Below are positions 1 to 6,859 of a DNA stretch of 30,491 nt, piece by piece. Within the stretch, counting starts at the first letter, position 1. Every line of letters begins with the position of its first letter. The notes under the pieces were generated by a model. That model was not told the DNA's origin. It ran no database searches and saw only the letters and a list, made by a program, of their open reading frames with translations. Source of the stretch: JANXVR01 sp034667405 (GTDB lineage Bacteria > Actinomycetota > UBA4738 > HRBIN12); NCBI GenBank assembly GCA_034667405.1, contig JAXDJX010000021.1, forward strand, positions 1 through 30,491. Reading direction: 5' to 3'. The position numbers and the translations under genes were made by a program.

Positions 1-778
1 CGACGGTGGGCTCCTCTTCCGCGATGAATTTCTCCATGAGAGCCTCATCGTGGTCGGCGAGCTTCTCGAACAGCTCGTGGCGGCCGGCCTGGGCTCGCTC
101 CATATACTCGGGGGGGATATCGGTGTCTTTCCAGTCCTCCCCCATCTCGCCTTCCCAGTAGTGGCCCTTCATCTCAACGAGGTCGATAACCCCGTGGAGG
201 TCGGCCTCGGTGCCCCAGGGAAGCTGGAGGACGAGCGGGTTGGCGGCCAACCGATCCACGATCATGTCGACCGTTCGCTCGAAGTTGGCGCCGGTGCGGT
301 CCATCTTGTTCACGAAGCAGATGCGCGGGACGTGGTAACGGTCGGCCTGGCGCCACACCGTTTCGGATTGCGGCTCGACGCCGGCCACCGCGTCGAAGAC
401 GGCGACGGCACCGTCTAGAACTCGCAGGGAGCGTTCGACCTCGACGGTGAAGTCCACGTGGCCAGGGGTGTCGATGATGTTGATCCAATGGCCCTTCCAC
501 TGACACGTGGTGGCAGCCGAGGTGATGGTGATGCCGCGCTCGCGCTCTTGGGCCATCCAGTCCATCTGGGCTGTGCCCTCGTGGACCTCGCCGATCTTGT
601 AGGCCTTGCCGGTGTAGTACAGGATGCGTTCGGTCGTCGTGGTCTTACCGGCGTCGATGTGCGCCATGATGCCGATGTTCCGCGTTCGGGCAAGCGGGTA
701 CTCGCGGATCTCGAGTCCCTTGCCCTTCCCGTCCTGTTCGGCCTGTGCCACGTGCATCTTCTCCGCGGGGCTCGCCAT
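1..778 (-). CDS. fusA: Elongation factor G, N-terminal part (gene runs off the left edge)
   Basis: EF-G is the ribosomal translocase GTPase. The first 259 codons are present and open from an ATG at 778 to the window edge, so the gene is cut by the window and not broken. The GTPase motifs are clear: P-loop AHIDAGKTTTTERIL at about residues 37-51, the switch region with RGITI, DTPGH about 50 residues later, and NKMD for guanine recognition. The start is supported by a GAGGGGGA Shine-Dalgarno about 7 nt upstream. It lies last in an rpsL-rpsG-fusA order, the usual str operon, 95 bp after rpsG with a strong hairpin in the gap. About 30 residues precede RNIGIMAHIDAG, roughly twenty more than in E. 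coli EF-G; an internal Met at residue 8 is an alternative start but lacks a comparable Shine-Dalgarno. Confidence 0.97.
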   Translation of the reverse strand, partial: MASPAEKMHVAQAEQDGKGKGLEIREYPLARTRNIGIMAHIDAGKTTTTERILYYTGKAYKIGEVHEGTAQMDWMAQERERGITITSAATTCQWKGHWINIIDTPGHVDFTVEVERSLRVLDGAVAVFDAVAGVEPQSETVWRQADRYHVPRICFVNKMDRTGANFERTVDMIVDRLAANPLVLQLPWGTEADLHGVIDLVEMKGHYWEGEMGEDWKDTDIPPEYMERAQAGRHELFEKLADHDEALMEKFIAEEEPTV

Positions 779-831
779 CTAGACGTCCCCCTCGATCGGT
801 CGGACGGCGGGGCCGGTCCCCACCTCCCACG

Positions 832-858
832 AAAGGGCCGGGGACGAACCCCGGCCTT
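832..858 (-). terminator. GC-rich hairpin with short T run in the rpsG-fusA gap
   Basis: Bases 836-843 (GGCCGGGG) pair perfectly with 849-856 around a 5-nt loop. In the direction of minus-strand transcription the stem is followed by CTTTCG, a weak T tract. It lies between rpsG (ends 874) and fusA (starts 778). It may be a partial terminator or an mRNA-processing/stability element that sets fusA expression relative to the ribosomal proteins. Full termination is unlikely if fusA has no separate promoter, and none was recognised in the gap. Confidence 0.5.
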
Positions 859-873
859 CGAACCTGTGCTGCA

Positions 874-1344
874 TCACCAGCGGTAGTGCGCGAACGCCTT
901 GTTGGCCTCCGCCATCTTGTGCATGTCTTCCCGGCGCTTCACCGATGCGCCGGCTCCGTTCGCTGCATCCATGATCTCGGCGACCAAGCGCTCGGCCATC
1001 GAGTTCTCACGGCGCGCGCGGCTGTAGTTCACGAGCCACCGGAGCGCCAACGTGGTCCCTCGTGACGGCTTCACTTCGATGGGGACCTGGTACGACGCAC
1101 CACCGACGCGCCGCGACTTCACTTCGAGCTGCGGACGAACGTTCTCGACCGCCTTCTTGAGCGTGATCACGGGGTCGTTGGCGGTCCGTTCGGAGATGAC
1201 CTCGAGCGCCTTGTAGACCGTGCGCTCGGCCACCGTTTTCTTCCCGTGCAGCAGGACCTTATTGATGAGCTGTGTAACCAATTGGTTCTGGTACACGGGG
1301 TCAGGTGTCACGTCGCGACGTACGGCAGGGCCTTTGCGCGGCAT
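874..1344 (-). CDS. rpsG: 30S ribosomal protein S7
   Basis: This encodes a 156-residue protein starting MPRKGPAVRRDV and ending FAHYRW, the standard length and ends for bacterial S7, the primary 16S rRNA 3'-domain binder that nucleates head assembly of the small subunit. Conserved stretches include KKAVENVRPQLEVKSRRVGG and PSRGTTLALRWLVNYSR. The ATG at 1344 overlaps the TAA stop of rpsL by one base (TAATG), implying translational coupling. A longer open frame extends upstream to 1749 but only through the rpsL gene in another frame, so the internal Met is the true start. S7 represses the str operon post-transcriptionally in E. coli; whether that applies here is not visible. Confidence 0.98.
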   Translation of the reverse strand: MPRKGPAVRRDVTPDPVYQNQLVTQLINKVLLHGKKTVAERTVYKALEVISERTANDPVITLKKAVENVRPQLEVKSRRVGGASYQVPIEVKPSRGTTLALRWLVNYSRARRENSMAERLVAEIMDAANGAGASVKRREDMHKMAEANKAFAHYRW

Positions 1345-1718
1345 TACTCGCCGCCCTTCTTGGCGCCGTAGCGGGAGCGTGCTTGCTTCCGATCCTTCAC
1401 GCCCGACGTGTCGAGCGTCCCCCGCACCACCTTGTAGCGAACACCCGGAAGATCCTTCACGCGGCCGCCACGTACGAGCACGATGGAGTGCTCCTGCAGG
1501 TTGTGACCGACGCCGGGGATGTATGCGGTGATCTCGACTCCGGTGGTGAGCCGAACGCGCGCGACCTTCCGCAGCGCCGAGTTCGGCTTCTTGGGAGTCA
1601 TGGTGTAGACACGCGTGCAGACGCCGCGCCGCTGAGGGGAACTCTTCAGCGCGGGAGCCTTCGTCTTCGTCTTGGGAACGTGACGTCCGTGTCGCACAAG
1701 CTGCTGGATGGTGGGCAT
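1344..1718 (-). CDS. rpsL: 30S ribosomal protein S12
   Basis: S12 is a decoding-centre protein. The 124-residue product contains the hallmark segments RRGVCTRVYTMTPKKPNSAL and GGRVKDLPGVRY. Lys43 and Lys88, the positions mutated in streptomycin resistance, are both lysine, so nothing indicates a resistant allele. It is the first gene of the rpsL-rpsG-fusA unit. The ATG at 1718 is preceded by only a weak purine-rich stretch (GAGAGA) and a leader of about 165 nt from the predicted promoter at 1888-1917. The reading frame is the only one consistent with the family N-terminus MPTIQQLVR. Confidence 0.98.
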   Translation of the reverse strand: MPTIQQLVRHGRHVPKTKTKAPALKSSPQRRGVCTRVYTMTPKKPNSALRKVARVRLTTGVEITAYIPGVGHNLQEHSIVLVRGGRVKDLPGVRYKVVRGTLDTSGVKDRKQARSRYGAKKGGE

Positions 1719-1887
1719 AGGTCTCTCGTCTGCACTCTTCCGTTGTCAAACACCGGGGATCGGCGGGAGTCCGAACCCGCAGGTCACTTCAACGAACGCA
1801 ACCCGAGAGTCGCTACTCGAAGGATCCCTCCCTCGCAAGGAGAAAGGGCGCGCCAGGCGGACCTGCCGAACCGGGGCGCGACCGATA

Positions 1888-1917
1888 AAGCTACTGGCCA
1901 CGTACGTGGAGTGTCAA
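1888..1917 (-). promoter_or_regulatory. Predicted sigma70-type promoter for rpsL-rpsG-fusA
   Basis: Reading the minus strand, TTGACA (1917-1912) is a perfect -35 hexamer, followed after 18 nt by TAGCTT (1893-1888), which keeps the T, A and final T of a -10 element. Transcription would start near 1881, giving a leader of about 165 nt. The spacer contains the perfect 12-bp palindrome CCACGTACGTGG (1898-1909), placed where a repressor or activator could bind. The hexamers are read directly; promoter use is inference. Confidence 0.6.
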
Positions 1918-1967
1918 CCCGAGGGTGCCTTCCGACGTGAGGCGCCGGTCCATCGGAGCAACCTTGA

Positions 1968-1973
1968 TAGGGT
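1968..1973 (+). promoter_or_regulatory. Possible -10 element for a near-leaderless phosphatase transcript
   Basis: TAGGGT fits TANNNT and ends 9 nt before the ATG of the phosphatase gene at 1983, so a transcript would begin only a few bases before the start codon. No clear -35 hexamer lies at the right distance and no good Shine-Dalgarno precedes the ATG, which would suit a leaderless or nearly leaderless mRNA as is common in Actinomycetota. The call rests on one hexamer and is weak. Confidence 0.3.
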
Positions 1974-1982
1974 ACCCGACCG

Positions 1983-2780
1983 ATGGCCCCCCCGACGACC
2001 CTGCGCGCGCTCGCCGAACGCGCTGCGGAGCGCGGAGGCGAGGTCATCGTCGCAGCCGGAACGGACGCCCGCTCAGCCGCAGACAAGGGCCGGCCCGGTG
2101 ACTACGTCACCGAGATCGACCTGGCCAGCGAACGGACGATCGCGGCAGTCTTCCGGGCTCACGACCCCGATATCCCCATCCTCGCCGAGGAGGCCGGACG
2201 TTCCGGCGATCTGGGAGACCGCTACTGGGTGGTCGACCCTTTGGATGGCACGACCAACTTCGTCCACGGGTTCCCGCTTGTCGGCGTGAGCGTTGCGCTT
2301 GTGGAACACGGTGTTCCTGTCGCAGGTGCCGTGCACGCGCCGTTCCTTCGGGAGACCTACGGCGCCGAGCGTGGACACGGGGCGTGGCTCACCAAAGGGG
2401 ATCGCGAACCCGAACCGCTCTCCGTCAGCGGGCGTGAGGCCGCCCGCGCGGTGGTCGGTACCGGGTTCCCGTTCCGCCATCCCGACCGGCTCCCCCGCTA
2501 CCTCCGGGCCTTCGCTGCGGCGTTGGAGCGCTTCGAAGACCTCAGGCGACCCGGGGCGGCCAGCCTGGACCTGGCGTGGACCGCGGCCGGTGTGTTTGAT
2601 GGGTTCTTCGAGCTGGGGCTCGCTCCGTGGGACGTGGCCGCCGGAGGGTTGCTGATCCGGGAGGCCGGCGGCACCGTAACGGACTGGAACGGCGGGGACG
2701 GATGGCTGGGCGGCGACATCTTGGCCGGTCCCCCACCGATCCACGCGGAGCTACTGGCCCTCGCTCGGGAGAGCACCTGA
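1983..2780 (+). CDS. Inositol monophosphatase family protein
   Basis: A 265-residue Mg-dependent sugar or polyol phosphatase of the IMPase/FBPase superfamily. The metal-binding signature is complete: Glu69-Glu70 (LAEEAG), VDPLDGTTNF at residues 84-93 with Asp85 and Asp88, and the C-terminal WDVAAG at 216-221. Candidate substrates are inositol-1-phosphate, histidinol phosphate (the HisN type found in actinobacteria) or fructose-1,6-bisphosphate; the sequence does not decide between them. It is the only plus-strand gene in the left 25 kb, divergent from rpsL and convergent with rpoC. The ATG at 1983 has no strong Shine-Dalgarno. Nothing ties it to the ribosomal genes on either side beyond position. 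Confidence 0.92.
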   Translation: MAPPTTLRALAERAAERGGEVIVAAGTDARSAADKGRPGDYVTEIDLASERTIAAVFRAHDPDIPILAEEAGRSGDLGDRYWVVDPLDGTTNFVHGFPLVGVSVALVEHGVPVAGAVHAPFLRETYGAERGHGAWLTKGDREPEPLSVSGREAARAVVGTGFPFRHPDRLPRYLRAFAAALERFEDLRRPGAASLDLAWTAAGVFDGFFELGLAPWDVAAGGLLIREAGGTVTDWNGGDGWLGGDILAGPPPIHAELLALAREST

Positions 2781-2806
2781 ACGTGCGGTTGCGACCAGAG
2801 AACGGA

Positions 2807-2830
2807 AGGGACCCCCGTTCGAGGGCCCCT
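2807..2830 (-). terminator. Terminator hairpin after rpoC, between convergent genes
   Basis: In the 81-bp gap between the convergent phosphatase and rpoC genes, 2807-2814 pairs with 2823-2830. On the minus-strand RNA the eight pairs are unbroken, with one G-U, and the stem can extend across a single bulge, followed by TTCCGTTCTC. On the plus strand the same position is an A-C mismatch, so the hairpin suits rpoC better. The T tract is poor, as is usual in GC-rich genomes. Confidence 0.55.
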
Positions 2831-2861
2831 CCTTTCGCTAGAACAACAGCGAGCCTGCGGA

Positions 2862-5800
2862 TTACTCGTCTTTCGAGCTGCCCACGCCACCGAGCATCTG
2901 CTCGGCTTGCGCCCTGGTGAGTCCGGCCGGCACGAGTTCGCCCGTGTCGCCGGCCGCCATGGCATCGGCGAGCTCCTTCTGGCGAACCAACCAGTACTCG
3001 GGGATGGCCTCGGGCTTGATCCGAACCTGGACGTTCCGGTAGCGGCTCATGCCCGTGCCCGCCGGGATCAGCTTCCCGATGATCACGTTCTCCTTCAGGC
3101 CGAGCAGCGGATCCGACTTCGCGCCGATGGCAGCATCGGTCAGGACTCGCGTGGTCTCCTGGAACGAGGCGGCGGACAGCCACGAATCCGTGGCCAGCGA
3201 CGCCTTCGTGATCCCAAGGAGCACCGGTCGTGCCGAGGCCGGCACGCCACCGCTCTCGACCACTTCGGCGTTCGAATCCTCGAACACCCGACGAGCCACC
3301 ATGTCGCCGGGTAGGAACGTGGAGTCCCCGGGTTCGATGATGTGCACCTTGCGGAGCATCTGGCGAGCGATGAGCTCGATGTGCTTGTCGTGGATGGTCA
3401 CGCCCTGGCTCCGGTACACCTGCTGAACCTCGTCCACCAGGTGCTGCTGGAGAGCGAGCACACCTTCGACCCGCAGCTTCTCGTGAGGGTTCACCGACCC
3501 CTCAGTGAGCTGCTGGCCGACCTCGACCCGCTCGCCAGCGGCGACGGTGAGCCGGGCCCGGAAGCTAACCGGGTACTCGACCTCGTCTCCGCTGTCGTCC
3601 GTGACGCGGATCCGACGAACGTGCTTCTCGTCGTCGTCCTCGACACTCACGGTTCCGCTCAGCTCGGTGATCTGCGCCTCACCCTTGGGCTTGCGAGCCT
3701 CGAACAGCTCGACCACACGCGGCAGACCGTGCGTGATGTCCTCGCCCGCCACACCACCGGTGTGGAAGGTGCGCATGGTGAGCTGCGTGCCGGGTTCACC
3801 GATGGACTGGGCGGCGATGATGCCGACCGCCTCACCGATGTCGACGATGCGCCCGCTCGCGAGCGACCTGCCGTAACAGAGCGCACAGACGCCGATCTCG
3901 GCCTCACAGGTAGTGACCGAACGGACCTGGACGAACTCGACGCCGCCGTCCACGAGGGCCGTCGCTACTTCGTCGCTGATCTGATCGCCCTTGGACGCGA
4001 CCTTCTTGCTCCCGACCTTGACGTCCTCAGCCAATACCCGGCCGAAAGCGGACGTGTCGAGGTGCTGGTGCTTGACCACCGTGTCATCGGGACGCCGCAC
4101 GTTGATCCGCGCCGGGACGCTTCGATCGGTACCGCAGTCTTCCTCGCGGATGATGAGTTCCTGCGCCACGTCGACGAGTCGCCTGGTCAGGTATCCCGAG
4201 TCGGCGGTTCGCAGTGCCGTGTCCGCCAGGCCCTTGCGCGCACCGTGGGTCGAGATGAAGTACTCGAGCACGGACAACCCCTCGCGGAAGTTCGACTTGA
4301 TCGGGCGCGGGATGATCTCACCCTTGGGGTTGGCCACCAGGCCTCGCATACCGGCGAGCTGACGGATCTGCATGATGTTCCCTCGGGCTCCCGAGTTCGC
4401 CATCATGAAGATCGGGTTGGTCGGGGTGAAGCCGGCTTCCATGGCTTCCTTGACCTCGTCGGTCGCCTGGGTCCAGATCTCGATGAGCTCCTGACGGCGT
4501 TCGTCGTCGGTGATGATGCCCTTGCGGTACTGACCCTCGACCTTCTGAGCCCGCTTCTCGTGCTCGTCCAGGATCTTCTGTTTGCTCGGGGGCACCGTGA
4601 CGTCTTCGACACCGATGGACACCCCGGCCCGCGTCGCGTAGTGGAAGCCGAGGTTCTTCAGGTTGTCCAGAACCTCTTCCGTGGCCGCCCGGTCATAGCG
4701 GTGCACGACCTCGTCGACCAAGCGTGCGATGTCGGACTTCAGCACGGGGTGGTTCCGGTATTCGAAGTCCTTCGGGAATGCCTCGTTGAAGATCACGCGA
4801 CCGATGGTGGTCCGCACGACCGGCGTCTGACCGCCGTCGGCCTTCCACGTCTCGGGAAGCATGTCCGCCGGCATCGCCTTCTGGTCGAGCCGGATACGGA
4901 TGGGGTCGTGGAGGTGCATCTTGCCCATATCCAGCGCGAGCAGGGCCTCCGCGACCGAGCCGAGCGTTGGGATCTCTTCGTCCTTCCGATCCTCGTTCTT
5001 CGACAGCGAGAGGTAGTAGAGGCCCAGCACCATGTCCTGCGACGGCGTGGCGATGGGGCGGCCGTGTGCCGGGGACAGGATGTTGTTGGTGGAGAGCATC
5101 AGGATCCGTGCCTCGGCCTGCGCCTCGGCTGACAGCGGCACGTGGACCGCCATCTGGTCCCCGTCGAAGTCGGCGTTGAACGCCGCACACACGAGTGGGT
5201 GGATCTTGATGGCCTTGCCTTCAACCAGCACCGGCTCGAAGGCCTGGATACCCAGGCGGTGAAGCGTGGGTGCACGGTTCAGCATCACGGGGTGTTCGCG
5301 GATGACCTCTTCGAGCACGTCCCACACCTGGGGACGCGCGCGCTCGACCATGCGTTTGGCGCTCTTGATGTTCTGCGCCAAGTTCTGGTCCACGAGCCGC
5401 TTCATCACGAACGGCTTGAACAGCTCCAGCGCCATCTGCTTGGGAAGTCCGCACTGGTGCAGTCGAAGTTCCGGACCGACCACGATCACGGAACGGCCCG
5501 AGTAGTCGACACGCTTACCCAAGAGGTTCTGACGGAACCGGCCCTGCTTGCCCTTCAACATGTCGCTGATGGACTTCAACGGACGGTTGCCCGGGCCGGT
5601 GACGGGACGACCACGACGACCGTTGTCGAACAGCGCGTCGACGGCCTCCTGGAGCATCCGCTTCTCGTTGTTCACGATGATCTCGGGTGCCTGGAGGTCG
5701 AGCAGCCGCTTCAAGCGGTTGTTCCGGTTGATGACACGCCGGTAGAGGTCGTTGAGGTCAGACGTTGCGAACCGGCCACCGTCGAGCTGGACCATGGGGC

Positions 5801-6773
5801 GCAGGTCCGGCGGGATGACCGGGACGGCGTCGAGGACCATGCCCTGCGGCGTGGATTTGCCGTCGACGAAGTTGGAGACAACCTTCAGGCGCTTGATGGC
5901 CTTGAGGCGGCGCGTTCCCTTGCCGTTGGCGATCTGATCGCGGAGGTACTCCCCTTCGGCTTCGACGTCGTAGTCCAGAAGCAGGCGCTTGATGGACTCT
6001 GCGCCCATGCCTCCGTCGAAGTAATCGCCGAAACGCTCACGCAAGGACCGGTACACGCTGTCGTCGGCGACCAGTTGCTTGACGGAAAGCGACTTGAACG
6101 CCGAAAGCACGTCGTCCAAATGATCGGTCTCACGCTTCGTGGCGTCGGTGATCCGCTCGATGTCCCGCTGCGCCTCGCGTTTGGCGGCTGAGAGCTGCGC
6201 CCCCTTGGCCTTCTCGCCTTCGAGTTCCTTCAGGCGGTCCTCGAGCTCCTTCAGGCGGGCGTTGATCTCGTCGTCGCGTTCGGCGTCGAGTTCCTTCTTC
6301 TCCTGCTCCAGGTCGGCCTCGATCTGGGGCAGGTCCTTGTGACGGCGGTCGTCGTCGACGCGCGTGATGACGTAGGCGGCGAAGTAGATGATGCGCTCGA
6401 GGTCCTTCGGAGCCAGATCCAGCAGATAGCCGAGGCGGCTGGGAACGCCCTTGAAGTACCAGATGTGGGTGACGGGAGCGGCGAGTTCGATGTGGCCCAT
6501 GCGGTCACGGCGGACCTTGCTCCGGGTGATCTCAACGCCGCAGCGTTCGCAGATGATGCCCTTGAAGCGGACACGCTTGTACTTCCCGCAGTGGCACTCC
6601 CAGTCCCGGGTGGGGCCGAAGATGCGCTCGCAGAAGAGGCCGTCTTTTTCAGGCTTCAGGGTTCGATAGTTGATGGTCTCCGGCTTCTTGACCTCGCCGT
6701 TGGACCACGCGCGGATCTGGTCCGCGGTGGCAAGACCGATCCGGAGCTCATCGAAGTAGTTAACGTCCAACAC
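2862..6773 (-). CDS. rpoC: DNA-directed RNA polymerase subunit beta'
   Basis: A 1303-residue RNA polymerase largest subunit. The N-terminal zinc site is Cys60, Cys62, Cys75 and Cys78. The catalytic Mg loop NADFDGDQM lies at 533-541 with Asp535, Asp537 and Asp539. The second zinc site is Cys880, Cys956, Cys963 and Cys966, and GEPGTQLTMRTFHTGG belongs to the bridge/trigger region. A highly charged, probably coiled-coil stretch at about 150-220 (repeated LKELE patterns) fits actinobacterial RpoC. Length is typical and the frame is intact. The start is GTG at 6773, with a GGGAGG Shine-Dalgarno about 11 nt upstream, a slightly long spacing. It follows rpoB by 86 bp with a hairpin in the gap and probably shares its transcript. 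Confidence 0.98.
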   Translation of the reverse strand: MLDVNYFDELRIGLATADQIRAWSNGEVKKPETINYRTLKPEKDGLFCERIFGPTRDWECHCGKYKRVRFKGIICERCGVEITRSKVRRDRMGHIELAAPVTHIWYFKGVPSRLGYLLDLAPKDLERIIYFAAYVITRVDDDRRHKDLPQIEADLEQEKKELDAERDDEINARLKELEDRLKELEGEKAKGAQLSAAKREAQRDIERITDATKRETDHLDDVLSAFKSLSVKQLVADDSVYRSLRERFGDYFDGGMGAESIKRLLLDYDVEAEGEYLRDQIANGKGTRRLKAIKRLKVVSNFVDGKSTPQGMVLDAVPVIPPDLRPMVQLDGGRFATSDLNDLYRRVINRNNRLKRLLDLQAPEIIVNNEKRMLQEAVDALFDNGRRGRPVTGPGNRPLKSISDMLKGKQGRFRQNLLGKRVDYSGRSVIVVGPELRLHQCGLPKQMALELFKPFVMKRLVDQNLAQNIKSAKRMVERARPQVWDVLEEVIREHPVMLNRAPTLHRLGIQAFEPVLVEGKAIKIHPLVCAAFNADFDGDQMAVHVPLSAEAQAEARILMLSTNNILSPAHGRPIATPSQDMVLGLYYLSLSKNEDRKDEEIPTLGSVAEALLALDMGKMHLHDPIRIRLDQKAMPADMLPETWKADGGQTPVVRTTIGRVIFNEAFPKDFEYRNHPVLKSDIARLVDEVVHRYDRAATEEVLDNLKNLGFHYATRAGVSIGVEDVTVPPSKQKILDEHEKRAQKVEGQYRKGIITDDERRQELIEIWTQATDEVKEAMEAGFTPTNPIFMMANSGARGNIMQIRQLAGMRGLVANPKGEIIPRPIKSNFREGLSVLEYFISTHGARKGLADTALRTADSGYLTRRLVDVAQELIIREEDCGTDRSVPARINVRRPDDTVVKHQHLDTSAFGRVLAEDVKVGSKKVASKGDQISDEVATALVDGGVEFVQVRSVTTCEAEIGVCALCYGRSLASGRIVDIGEAVGIIAAQSIGEPGTQLTMRTFHTGGVAGEDITHGLPRVVELFEARKPKGEAQITELSGTVSVEDDDEKHVRRIRVTDDSGDEVEYPVSFRARLTVAAGERVEVGQQLTEGSVNPHEKLRVEGVLALQQHLVDEVQQVYRSQGVTIHDKHIELIARQMLRKVHIIEPGDSTFLPGDMVARRVFEDSNAEVVESGGVPASARPVLLGITKASLATDSWLSAASFQETTRVLTDAAIGAKSDPLLGLKENVIIGKLIPAGTGMSRYRNVQVRIKPEAIPEYWLVRQKELADAMAAGDTGELVPAGLTRAQAEQMLGGVGSSKDE

Positions 6774-6794
6774 TTAAGCGCTCGCCTCCCGTGG

Positions 6795-6813
6795 GGCGGG
6801 GATCTCCCCCGCC
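6795..6813 (-). other. Strong hairpin in the rpoB-rpoC spacer
   Basis: GGCGGGG (6795-6801) pairs with CCCCGCC (6807-6813) around a 5-nt loop. No T run follows on either strand, so it is unlikely to be a terminator. It sits about 20 nt before the rpoC start codon and just upstream of the Shine-Dalgarno, where it could affect rpoC translation, be an RNA-processing site, or protect an mRNA end. Function is inference only. Confidence 0.45.
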
Positions 6814-6859
6814 GTTCGTGCCTCGCTTCGCAACACGTTCAACGCTGGTGCATTCCCGA

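Noticed and set aside
1344..1718. Streptomycin-resistance allele of S12
   Set aside because: Both Lys43 and Lys88 are the sensitive-type residues.
1744..1749. Second TTGACA on the minus strand upstream of rpsL
   Set aside because: It is only 25 bases from the rpsL start codon, so no -10 box and start site can fit before the gene.
1762..1780. tRNA T-arm-like hairpin in the rpsL leader (GCGGG stem, TTCGG loop on the minus strand)
   Set aside because: The loop lacks the invariant TTCRA pattern, and no anticodon arm or acceptor stem can be placed around it.
3342..5132. Long plus-strand open frame (596 codons) opposite rpoC
   Set aside because: Same artefact: antisense of conserved rpoC codons, low-complexity composition, no family resemblance.
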